Origin: Mastigias papua
Lineage: Eukaryota > Cnidaria > Scyphozoa > Rhizostomeae > Mastigiidae
Direction: 5' to 3'
DNA length: 64,000 nt
Assembly: GCA_964019165.1 (NCBI GenBank)
Contig: OZ025282.1
Span: 524,001-588,000, forward strand
The stretch's first letter is position 1; each line of letters starts with the position of its first letter. Under the pieces are notes generated by a model, which was given only the letters and a program-made list of their open reading frames with translations, did not search any database and was not told the origin of the DNA. Made by a program: the position numbers and the translations under genes. Positions 46,801-59,400 of this stretch are shown piece by piece.

Positions 46801-49800
46801 TTACAGTTTTATTAGCTGATCTTTTTGTTGATGAGAAGGTGAAGAAGATTGCGTATTGAATATTTTTTGTAATAATGTGATTCTCCGGGCAGGAAAATAT
46901 TGAAAGTTGTTTGACGTATCTTGCAATGCTGACCTACCCGTTGGTGTAATATAAGGATTAAAGAAATTGAAAGTTAAATCACATCGGCATTATATTTTTG
47001 AAGGTTGGAAAGAAGATCAAGAAATTCTTCAGTGGTTGGAGAAGGCGAAGATCATTGATTGCAAGAAGAAACGAGAATTTTGATCTTCACATAAGAAATC
47101 GTAGATTTATCAGCAAGCTAATTTGTGAGGGTCTTGTTGGTGGTGGATGCAGGGGTATGTTAGCTAATTGATGAGTTCGTTTCGATTCTGAATTATCATC
47201 ATTGATTTTACTATTCTTAATTATATTCATGTAAAGAAACATTGTAAGTTGTCAACTATGCCTAGATATATCTCATTTTTACCAGGCACAAGAGGCTTTC
47301 CTTTTGTTTGGAATATTTATGTTTTCATTTCTGCAATCATCTTGTCCATTCACTTTTTACATTCAAAGAGGTCATTATAGCTTTCATGGAATTAACTTGG
47401 TCCGACTGCTGTTTGTTGTACTCTTCGCGTGACAGGCTGGTATTTTTATATTTCCCGCTCTTTGCAGGTGTATCCCATCTATGTTACGGTAGCTGCAAAG
47501 CGGTCAACTTTATCGGCCAGGGTCTTTGTAATTTCTTGGATGTTGCTGTTGCTGCACTAAAAGCTGCAGAAGCAGTTGTAGGCTGGGTGAATGCAGCAAT
47601 CCAATTTGTTATGCAGATGTTCCTTATCCACGGGTGAGTACCATAGGCGTCAAATCTTGATTTGCTAACAAAGGAATCACCTTTCTACGTAATTAACCAA
47701 TCAGTTACATAAAACGCTGCTTTTTTTTGTCACTGCAAGTTCAGTTCTTGCATTTTATCTCATGGAGTGTCCTATTCAATGAGAACTGCGTTTACATGTG
47801 AGTTTGAATTTGTCATCCATTGGATCATCAGGCTAAGAAGTCAAGATTAGGAAAGGTACTATTGAGATCGATAGGAATCGAAAGGTTTTCCTCCTGTATT
47901 CATTTCCATTGTCAATTTGGGTGTTTTTTGTCCTCCTATTCATTTTAATTTTTACATGCTGTTACAATTCTTTTTGTGATTTTTCCCATATTTTGTTTCA
48001 CAGAATCCGATTTGAACTCGGACTTGGCCACAAGTTTGGCGGTGGTTTTATGGTTGCAGCTGAAATAGATTTAACACTGTTTGGCAATCGCATGCATTTT
48101 GGATTTAGATTTAGTCTGAATGATCCAGTGGCTAGCATTATAAGTGCAAAAGATACAGGAATGTACAATTACAAAGAAGGAGTGAAACAAGCAAGAACAT
48201 CAGTAACGTCATATGATCCGTATGATCCTCCAAATCCGTTTACAGATTTCGATTTGTCAGGTGATTCATATTTAATATCCTTTATATGATTTCTCATGAG
48301 AATGAGGCTCAGTTATCCAATACTGATACTGCCTTTTTATAGACCTACTGTTGTATTCTTTGGGTAATTTCTTTTAGGGACATTTGGAATCGAGGCCACG
48401 TTGACTGGCTATGAGCTTCGTCTTGGATCGTGCCTAGCCGTTTCAGATGCAAATTCGAATTCTAAAATTGTTTTGAAGGGTTGTAATGATACTGATACTA
48501 AGCAACAGTGGTCATTCACTCTAAAAGGCGGACTTATTGTGAGTAGAATTGTATCCTGCATACGAAAGATTCTATACTTACATTCTTGCTTAGTAATTGT
48601 CTTTGCCAAGTAAGTAGAACAGTTCACATTTTTCAGCCAAATCACGTAAATAGAGTAGTCCGTATTGTGGACTAAGCAATAAAACAGATTTATTTTCTTT
48701 TACGATCAGAGATTTTTTTCACATAATGGTACATATTTTATTGATAAAGAAAACAGCGGTTGTTGATTTAATTTCTTCATGAGGAGTTTTCTTGATGTGA
48801 CAATGCATTTTTACGTACAATATCGAATTATTCAGTTTTCAATTTGGAAGAGTATTGATCCCCAAACGACAGAACTTCATCAAGTGTCTGTCTTTCTTCT
48901 TAACAGTTCTTCTTTGGGCTTTACAGTTTTTCTTTTATTTCGTCGAGTGCTTTTTTGATTTTTGTATCTTCTTTATTACTGTTCCTATTATCATATGTCA
49001 TTGTTTTTCTCTTAGAATCTTTATTCGAAGAAATGCATTCACTTTAGTGACCGAGTAAATGATTATGTGATACAGAAGGATTGTAAAGATAGTGACAATG
49101 CTCAGAAGCCTGAATGTGATGTCATCACAAGATCATTGAAGAGACGTAGAAGTGACAAATGTGCAACTGTTGGTTAGTAATACATTTTTCCATTTCAATG
49201 CTGACTGGAAGCTTTTGTTCTGTTTTGCCGTAGTAAACTCTATTCGTGGTCCTTTGTGCTTGCTACTTTTTTGAGGTAGAGTACAGTTACGTTGTAACCT
49301 TCACTTGCGTAAAACTTGAAATTACTGAGATATCGCTGCTTAGCGAAGCCAAGACGAAGAAGTGCAACATGTGTTTACCTTGGAGTAAGCTAGGCAAAAC
49401 ATTTTACTTTTAGTGGCAACCACATCATCGAAGGGCCCTGGTTCTTTATCACATCTTGGATCTCTCAAGTGCATTGGTGTGGATTCAAGGAACAAACTCG
49501 TGTTACGCAGTGCATGTCAAACTGATGCGTGAGTATCATGAGCTTTCCTTTCAGATTTATTCTCTACTAAATGTTCTGAACACCTGCATAAGTGGAGTTA
49601 CGGATACTAAATGTTAAGGAGGAGTATTCATTGGATTGTGGGAATTTTAGATATGGGGCAATCTTGGATTTTGGGTTTAGAGCATCAAATTTTGTTTTCA
49701 CGATTGAATAGTAAGACTATTTTTTTCGAAATTGCATTTATGAAATAATTAGAACCAGAGAACAGCTCATTCATGCTAATATGTTGAATATTATTTATAG

Positions 49801-50402
49801 TTATTATCAAACGTAGCTTTTTTTCTTAATTTCTTCGCTGGTTTTAAAAAATGAAAATTGAGTTTAAATTAGATCCTGAGTTCAGATTGAATCAGTCAGC
49901 CCTATTTTCAAGTGTTGTAAAAGTTTTTATGTAGTTTTGTAGAATCTTACAATATTCTACCATTTATTTGTAGCACTGAGTGGGAGTTGATGGGTAACAA
50001 TCATTTGAAGAACTTGTATCACAGTTCGTATTGCGTTCGACCAGTTGGTGGTATTGCAGCGTTAAATGTCATGCTGGAAATTGTGACCCATGGTTGTCAT
50101 GAATTTGCTTTCACAACAAAAGGATCTCTGCAACACAAGAGTTCAGGACTCTGTGTTCAAACGCGTAATAAGGTATTTTTAGCTAGAAAGTATATTTAAA
50201 ATTTAGTGGTTCATTTGCAGACGCATCAAAAGATATACTGTAATCGTTGTGATATTTGTATTCTTCCTTGATTGACCAGTGGCTTGATTGTTTCATAGAT
50301 TGATTGAGTGACTGATCGACTGATCGAGTAATTGATCAGTTGTTTCATTCGTTCATTGAATGAGTGATCGACTGATTAATTGACTGATTGAGTGATCGAT
50401 GA

Positions 50403-50444
<42 letters not shown>

Positions 50445-53400
50445 CGATTGTTTGTTTGCGTTATTAAACTACTGATTATATTTTCAGTTATCCAACGCCC
50501 TGATCTCTCAATAGTTTCATCAATCAATCAATTAATAATGTTTTAAGATGTTTCTCATTGTTTCAGTCATTTTTAAATTGGACTTACATTTGTTCTTACT
50601 ATTGGTATCTATTGTCATGCACTGTCATTTTCGTCGGATAAATATCATTGTTATAGCGGCCTATAGGAATGAATAATTGTTGTTGTTCTTTTTGTTAGGA
50701 AATGGTCCCCAGAGATGGTACCTTGTTGGTTCTTGGAAGCAGTTGTAATTACGTAAGCACAAGAACATCATCCGCGTCTCTTCCAGATCCACAAATGCTT
50801 TTCTCATTCATTCCAAGTATGTTCTATACTCTTATGTTCATTATCGAAACTATAGTTAAAAGTTTAGGCAATAGGATGTGAAAATATGTTACGTGACAGT
50901 ATAAGAAAACTACTGACCGAGCAAGCCTCAGACTCGCGGACCACGAGATTGTAGGGTCCGATCTCGAGACTTTTAGCTTTGTACTCAATACCCGCTTCCT
51001 TCTGTCAATTTCTCGCACTTTCCTTTAACATGACTTTGAAATCCTGTTGATTTGACCTTTCCTTACTTCTAACAATATCTGATCGGTGAAGCTGCGATGG
51101 AGCCCTGGTCTGGACAATAGTCTCTGCTCAATATTTCATATGCGCAAAGCCATGGAACTACGGTAGCTACCATAGCCGCCAAATGTTTAAGAGTGTGGAT
51201 CAGGTGTATTTTCTCCCAACCTAATTGACCAATCATCATGCAGGATTCTCACCACACATGCGTTCCACAGTTAAACTTTGGCCCATTCTGCATGCTGATT
51301 GGTTAGTTAGTTTAGGGGAAAACAGACCTGATCAGAGGTCTCAAACATTTGGCAGCTAAGCTACGGTGGCTGTCTTATGCAAATTGGCTTAACTTTGAGT
51401 TTATACCCGTGGGCGTGGTAGCGTTCAATTACATATTCAATTTATAGTTTTTTTGGGTTTCATGTGACGGCTCAAATGTTTTTATTCATCATCATATATT
51501 TTGCAGATACTTTTCACCTTCAAAACCTTCTGCATTTTGAAGTCCATTTACCAGTTTACGTATTATGTTCCGTTACATTACTAGTCCATCTAAAGTAGAT
51601 GTTATCAGCTATATTTTTATTTCTATACAGAGAACAAATATTTGAAAATGGAAAGATGCGGTGATTTTGTTGAAATGAGATTGGATCAAAGACTTGAAGT
51701 TAGAAATGATGAGCTTTCCAGCGTTTGTTCAAAATTTGCTCAAGGTAATTTCATAAGAAGATTTGGCTGATTTTAGTGTTTATCTCGTGAAATATTTTGG
51801 AGAAAATTGAAAGAAAAAACAGCCAAGATGCAGAAATCTGTTTCTAGTGTTAGTTGTTCTTGTAGTGTTAGTTGTTCTGTGCGATTTGAATGTTTATCTA
51901 TGTTTTTGCTTTACTCTATACCAATGCCTGACATTACATCACCTTCCGTATTTGGAAGATGCTAAAAGAGCCAAAGAATTTCTTGCAATGTTTTTAAAGT
52001 CTATGATTTTCTTCATAAAAAGTTAAATTTATTCATAGGTATTTGATTTATCCAGGAATTTTTGCTAAAACACAGAATACATGAGACCATAAATCACTTC
52101 ACTTTGCCAACTTAACATTCTCTCATCAACTTTATTCGTTTTTCAAGATATTGCCTTGCATAAAGCTGCAGTTCAATCTAGCACTGCACATAATGGATTT
52201 GCCAGTCGTGCTGTTGACGGCAACTTCAAATTCCACTGGTCTGATAAATCATGTACGCATACTAATGATGAAACTGATCCTTGGTGGCGAGTTGATTTAG
52301 GCAGAGAGTATATCGTAACAGGTAGCCACAACATATTTGAATGTTTTTTCTTTGTTGTAACTCAGTATTTTGTAATGTTTCTTTTCGTTTAAACCTGCGT
52401 CCATTTAACTTTCAATACAGCATGGTCACTCTTTTCGCATCCTGAAGTATTTGCTGATCAACAGCTATGCCTTGATAGTTGCTGCCATGGGAAATTTATT
52501 GCTTTGGGAAACTTATTACCAATGAGATACATGGCATATTTATGCCAATTCTCTTTGTGCATTCCTTTTCCAATAACGATAATGTGTATAGCGAAGCTGT
52601 ATTAGTCGTAAATCATGATGGTTCTTAACGGCTAATATTGATATTTTTAAATCATAGCATTGGCCATTTGAATTATGTCAGTGGTTCCAAAATTTTTCAA
52701 ATTATTTTACATGGTGGTCCCCTTTTAACATACTATCTCGAATCATGGTTCCCTAGAGGTATAAATATATGCTATGATAAATGTATTTTCAAGGGAAGTA
52801 GGTATGAACAGTGATACAGTATGATAAGACAACGAATCTAACTAGCGACAGCGACCTTTTGCAGTCCCCTGAGGGACCGCGAACCCTAGTTGGGAATTGC
52901 TGATGTATATTAACCCTTTTGCAAACACGAGAGTCGTTGATTTCGTTTTGGACTTATGTATATTTTTAATTGAATCTATTCTATACTTGATACTTCTTGG
53001 CTAGAGATACGAACTCGCAGTGAAATGAATGTAAAGTTCCCATTTTGATTAGCTATCGATAAATGACACAATGGACAATGGACAATGGACAATGGACAAT
53101 GTAATAGTTGTGTATTAGCAATGTTATATTGGATATAGCATATCCAGTCAGTTGAAACTTCAAATTAGTATATCAGCTTAACTTATCATGTCAATTCCAG
53201 ACGTAACAATCGTAAATAGAGGCGAACATGGTGACCGTTTCAAGAATATACAAGTCCACATTGGCCGTTACGAGCGAAATCACAAACGTAACCCAGTTTG
53301 CCATGACCGCGTCAGGACTGCAGCTGATGGAGAAGCGGTCAGATTGCAGTGTAATCCTCCTATACCAGGCCGGTATGTTGCGGTTCAAATGTATGGACGG

Positions 53401-56400
53401 GGTATTCTTACGGTTTGCGAAGTCATTGTGAATTCGAGGATAGGTAAGTATCGTTACATCTTGTATTAGTGTCCTCATTTAATTTTTTTATGTGTCGAGG
53501 TGTCTTTTGAAGTCATCTGTATTTCTGTTGATGTTTCTGACTAGATATTGCAAAATAAATATTTTGTAATTTCATCTCGTGCAAGGACTAAAGCTGCTTT
53601 CATAGTCAGTTTGTTTTTGTTGGCGTGCATAAAAATACAGTTCCTTGTCATGGCCTTCGTTTTGTCATAGCAGTAAAGGCTGTACATGGAATAACCATAA
53701 ATGTGGGTTTTATGGCCAAGAAGCGTTTTCTAAATAAATTTGCATTTTTTCTTCATCAATAGATGACAGGATAGATTCTGCCAAGGTTAAATTAATTGCT
53801 CCTCCAGCTGCCAGTAGTAACTTGGCACTTTTTCTGTATCAAAATTTTTTTATTTATAATTTTTTATTTTCAGGTGGTTTAGCTGATTTCTGTCTGCTTG
53901 AAAATGGTGGATGTGATCAAATTTGCTATAATAAATGTGACAGGAGAACATCATGTGGTTGTTTCCCTGGTTACGTATTAGCATATGATGGAAAGACATG
54001 CTTAGGTTTGTTTGTTTCATTATTTGTTGTACTTCCTTTTCACTTTACCAGTTTCTTTAACTCGTCACATTCAATAACTCTCTACTGTTGACAATCGTTA
54101 ATGGTAGACCGTCTGTTCCCAACCTACAGATATCAACGAATGCAATGTGAATAATGGTGGTTGTAGAACTGATAAGCATGCTTACTGTTCCAATTACCCT
54201 GGAGGTTTCTATTGTGCATGCTCACCTGGTTACATCCTCAAGGATAACAGTCTTACAGAATGCGTTGGTCAGTTTTTTTGAATTCCTTTTTAGCTATTTT
54301 AGCGTTTTATTTTCCAAGTGATATAACCTGATTGTACCTTTATCTCACAGCAAGGTGATTTTACTCGCATTTTCTCTGAATAATGCAAGCAGAGCATTTT
54401 CAATATATCTATTTCAAATATGCTTTGCATTTCCCGCCCTTTGCGACAGAAGAGAGGTAATTTATCATGACATTATCACTGCTTAGTAATTTGTTTCATT
54501 CAACTCGAGGAAAAAATATTTCTGTCTGGTTGTGTTGAGTTTCCTTGCTAAAAGACCTTGGTGGGTAGCCTAAAAACAAGAATCAATAGATTACAGATAA
54601 ATTGTTGAATATCTAAACCTATTTGCATATACCTGCAAAAGTCATAAGAAACCAAAAGCAATATGTAAAATAAAAGAATAGAGTTAGCTACATACCATAT
54701 GCATGACAGTTCTGCTCTGCTCTTAACTCTGATGGAAGATTGCTGTGGACTGTGAGACCACTGTCAGAAAAATCTTTTATTTTTTTTTCTCTTTTAATGT
54801 CAGAACTCTCAAGATCTCCAACAGAGAACTAGAGAGTACCAAAAACCTTTATCTTGCAATGGTGATGTTTGTTCTGTTAAGTGATGAATTGGACGAAGTT
54901 TAGAATAGCATGAATTTTGGATAATTGGATGGTTTTGTTTTACTTTACCAGATATCGATGAATGCGGAACAGGCAACGGTGGCTGTGAACAAATGTGTAC
55001 AAACACGAATGGTGGATATCTGTGTGAGTGTAGAGCTGGGTTCAAGAGAAAAGCAAATAGTCCATATGGTTGTGAAGGTACTTGTCCGTAAACCTAGCAA
55101 TGATTAGATACTATCAAGTGTCAAATGGTATCCTATACTTTTTAATGAAAGTATACCTCAGGCGCACAACTAGGAATCTTTGGGGAGGGGGGTCTGTTTA
55201 ACTAAAAAGGGTATACGAAACACTTGCTAAAGAGACTGTATCTTGAAATAATATTTTTCAGATTTAGAAAGAAAAGAAATCGTACGGAAGTTTCAAGATT
55301 TCGTTACTTTCATATGTAACAAAATTATAAGCATGTCTGCTTAAAAGACATACAATAAAAGGCACGGGCACTTTTACTTTTTGAGGAAAACAGCAGGGGT
55401 CTTGACCCCAGGACCCGCCTCATAGCTGTGCACCTGTACTTCTATTGTCGTATTGAAATAAATCATATTGAACATGATGTAATACAAGCAAGTGCATTCT
55501 GCTCGAGCTAATATACATGTATATTTTTGTATATTTTTATATTTTATACCTAGACATCAATGAATGTGCAACGAATAATGGAGGTTGTGATCATAAATGT
55601 CAAAATTATGATGGTGGACATTATTGTTCATGTAATACTGGTTATCGATTAGCAAGCGACGGAACTACGTGTGAAGGTGCAGTAAGAAATATCATCATCT
55701 TGAGGAGTTCGTTTAGAAATCTTGAAATTTTGTGTGTTTTGCTTATTGTTGCAAGCGATTTACCCGTAATATTAATGCGTCTCTAAAAGTTGAAAGGATG
55801 CATTTACTTTTTTAATGTTGCTTTCATAGTACACGAGTTGCTTGATGTATGCGATTTTGGGAGTAGCCAATAAATTATGTTGTAAGTGCCCAAGGAGTAA
55901 GCCAATTTATCAGTAGCCTGAGTATCTCTCACAGAAATAATATATGCATTTCTACAAATGTACTTCAATATAATTTATGTTTAATTTACATTAACTGTGC
56001 AGTATTATGCATTTGATTTGCAGTGGTCAATTTGTTCATTATGCTTTTCTAAATTACAGAGATCTTCTGCCGAGCCTTAGAAAAACCACTGCGAGGATCA
56101 GTTACTCCTAGCACATGTATTACCCGTTTTGCCAACATTCGAAGGGGGACCAATTGCATATTTACTTGCAACAAAGGATTCGAAATTCAAAATGGAGTTA
56201 AACAGCAGTCCGTTAGATGTCAAACGAATGGATTCTGGAATCGTCCTGCCCCATCATGCAACCGTAAGCCTATTAGAGCTTGTAACTTTGAATTCTGTCT
56301 AATATAAAGCGTAGAACATCAGTGAATACAGACTGGGACCAGAATTAAGGACAATCATAGTGGGATTATGAATTATTTCATATAATTCCCCCTTGATATA

Positions 56401-59400
56401 CTTTCAATAATTTTTTGTATATTACACTTCATTAGAATAACTGCGATCATTTAACCTTGCTTTAATTTGAAATTATTGCCTTGGTCACTTTTCACAGTCT
56501 TATCTTTGATTCAAATCCATGACTTGTATGATTATCGTTTCAGCTGTACGATGTTCTGCTCTGAGCCGACCACAAAATGGTGGCATCGTACCAGCCAACT
56601 GCGCTTCGGGTAATCGAGAGTTTGGGCAAAGATGTGTTGTTTATTGTAAGCACGGTTACAGACTCATTGGACCAGCAACTAAATATTGCCAAGCAGATAA
56701 ATCATGGGGAAGTAATGCATCATATAGATGTGTTAAGAGTAAGCACACATTCAAAGCTATTCTCTTTGAGCCACCTTTTTGGTTCATTTTTTCTTACTTC
56801 ACCTTAACTTTACCATTTACTTCCTTGTGTTGCAGCAAACGACGATAATTCAAATACATAAATTTTCTTTCAGTTGTTCAAACACCATATTTGAACTGCC
56901 CAATAGATATTCAAGTCAGACTTCCTGCTGACAAGAATACTATATCTCTTGGTACCCTGTTTCCTGAACCTCAGTCAAACATTCCCATTACGCAAGTATC
57001 ACACGCCCGAGACTATCAATTCCCACCGGGCATCAATGTCATCCGATTTGAAGCTGTCAGCGAAGAAGGTGTCAAGAAATCCTGTGAAGTGATAGTTGAT
57101 GTTAAAGGTTTGGATTTCACATCACTTTTACAATTTGCATATCCTTTTAGAGGACTATGTATTTATGTACCCCTTTTCTATGCCCAATTTGCCAACCCCA
57201 CTTGCATACCCCACTTGCATACCCCACTTGCATACCTCACTTGCATACCCCACTTGCATACCCCAGTTGTACACCATATTATTGTGCCCCATCCATATAG
57301 TTCATTGATGTGCTTCATTTGTGCTCCCCATAAACATGACATGTTAGTATGACTCATTTTAATACCACGTTTGTATACCCCATTCATGTACCCCACATTT
57401 TAAAACCATTTGTAGATATCCACTTTGTCTACTGATTCCTATGAAATTTTTGATTAAGCCCTATCCCATAAAAAGGTGATCTAATTTCTCTTATTAATTT
57501 CTCTTCTACCTTAGATAAGACTCCTCCAATAATTTCTAATTGTCCGGCAAACAGAGTGATCAAAACTCATTTGACAAGAGTAGTTGTTTCATGGACCACG
57601 CCTACATTCTTTGATGCTGTTGGTGTCACACGCATACAAAATCCATCGGTCAAATCTGGATCATATTGGACTCCAGGACAAAAAGCCTTGTTGCAATACA
57701 GGATTTATGATGCCGCTGGAAATGCTGCTAAGTGCGTTTTTAGCATTGAAGTCAAAAGTATGTGTAACGTATCTTTCATTCATTTACTATTTATCTTATG
57801 TTAGTAATAAGAGGGACATTGATTGGCACTAGATAAATTTTGCCATTTTTAAGATTATATTTCTATCCCCTCCAGTTGAAGAGTTCGAATGTAAATTTTG
57901 TTTGGTCTGATTTTCAGGATTGCAGTTCAGTTCCAGCTATTCAACCTGTACTTTCTCAACTTTTGTCCCTCTCTCTTTATTCTTTCTTCTTGTTTACATA
58001 CCTTAAGAAATTTTTTCTCTATTAGCAACAACATCTTAGCTTTTTTGTTACTGATAATGATAGTAATAAGGATCAAGAAAATTTAAATGTAAGTGAATAA
58101 ATATTTACATGGCTGTATCTCCCTCGGTATTTGACAGCTCGATCATGTTGAACCATTTCTATTTTCTGAAAGGTTCTGTGAAGTACTCACAGCGTAAAAT
58201 CAAATGACTTGTAAAATGCCTGGTTATTTTAGTCTATAGCCTTATGGTAAATAGGCCTTGATTTCTGTTAAACTTGCTGTGCTCAGCTAGTAATTTGTTT
58301 CTCACCGTTAAATGTCTTTGTTATTTCACATGTAGTTTCTTTAGATTTAAATCATGGTATTTGCGATTAAAAATACTTCCTCTTCGAAAGAAACTTTTTG
58401 CTTTTTAAATGTATAATGTATTCAAATAAAATCGTTCACAGAACATGTTTACAACTATTGTTGGTCACAAATGTGTATGTTTTTTCTTCAGCTGATACAT
58501 GCTCGTCTTTAAGGGCCAGTCCCAATGCTATAGTTCAAGAACTTATTCCAAGGTCACAGTACTCCGTGAGCTGTTCTGCACAACGTGCTTTGTTTGGGCC
58601 ATTTTCTGCCTACGGTGAATATGCAATATGCCAGGAAGGAGATTACGTAATTTATGCACAAGGTGGCCCCATTAACATAGGACACATGGTGCCTAGCTGT
58701 GTTAGTAAGTATTTGTTTGATGGCTGTTGTTTAAAAAGTGTTCAATATTTCATTATTAAGGAGGAAGTACTAGCACTTTCATTGAATAATGATCTCTCGT
58801 ATTTCTTGCGAATTTTATCAATTTAATGTTGAAAATATGAGAGAAATGAAATCAGCAGGCAGCTGGAAAGAAATTTTTGGATGATCATTTTGAACTTTGA
58901 ACTTTGAGCTTTGAAATGTCTTTTCGCAGAGTATTCAACAACGACTCAGTATGGTCAATGTCCAAGAGGATCTGCAAAATTCAAAGTCGATGATTGGTTC
59001 TCTATTGCATATTATTGTTGTATGTGGAGTTTTTTGTATCGCATAAATTATAGATTAATCAAGGTTATTTTTGGACTGAGTTACATCTGTTATCACGATC
59101 TTGTTTGGTATGTTTTCTTACAAAGAAATATTTATGCAACATGTAATATATTGATACATTTTGCACTCATTCGTGGTAAGTTAATTTGCCAATTTAACCA
59201 CTTAAGCTATGCCAATAATATGAAATATATTTATATGTTTCCTTGAAGTTGTTAATAAGGTTAAAACATAATATTCTTTATTTGTTTCATTTTCCTCATC
59301 GGATCTTTGGTTTGATTTTAAAAATTTCATGTCTAATAGCCTCTTTTGAATTTTTTGTGTTGCAGACGAATGCCCCAGTGGCTATTATATGAATTCTACT

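Larger units (their letters stand above)
38627..48260 (+). other. Unassigned core of about 1040 residues (exons 7-23)
   Basis: Protein residues about 313-1349. I cannot assign a named domain. The first 750 residues read as alternating hydrophobic and polar strands with frequent Gly and aromatic residues ([60 protein letters not shown]), which suggests a large beta-rich fold. Next is a lysine-rich coiled coil (exon 19, [20 protein letters not shown]) with a cysteine cluster, then a cationic amphipathic stretch, RRRRS, and a hydrophobic Ala/Val helix (exon 22). A further beta-rich exon ([19 protein letters not shown]) closes the core. Introns are of mixed phase, unlike the flanking modules. Confidence 0.75.
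52148..53443 (+). other. F-type lectin domain of the mosaic gene (exons 30-31)
   Basis: Residues about 1638-1776. It has the fucolectin pattern: [43 protein letters not shown], then [21 protein letters not shown] and [19 protein letters not shown]. The known family binds L-fucose through a conserved His and an R-x-D-x4-R/K motif. Here that motif reads R-G-E-H-G-D-R and the usual neighbouring cysteine pair is absent, so fucose binding is not assured. Confidence 0.82.

Noticed and set aside
53191..53478. 95-codon minus-strand frame
   Set aside because: It is the antisense shadow of F-type lectin exon 31, which is supported on the plus strand by family motifs and phase.
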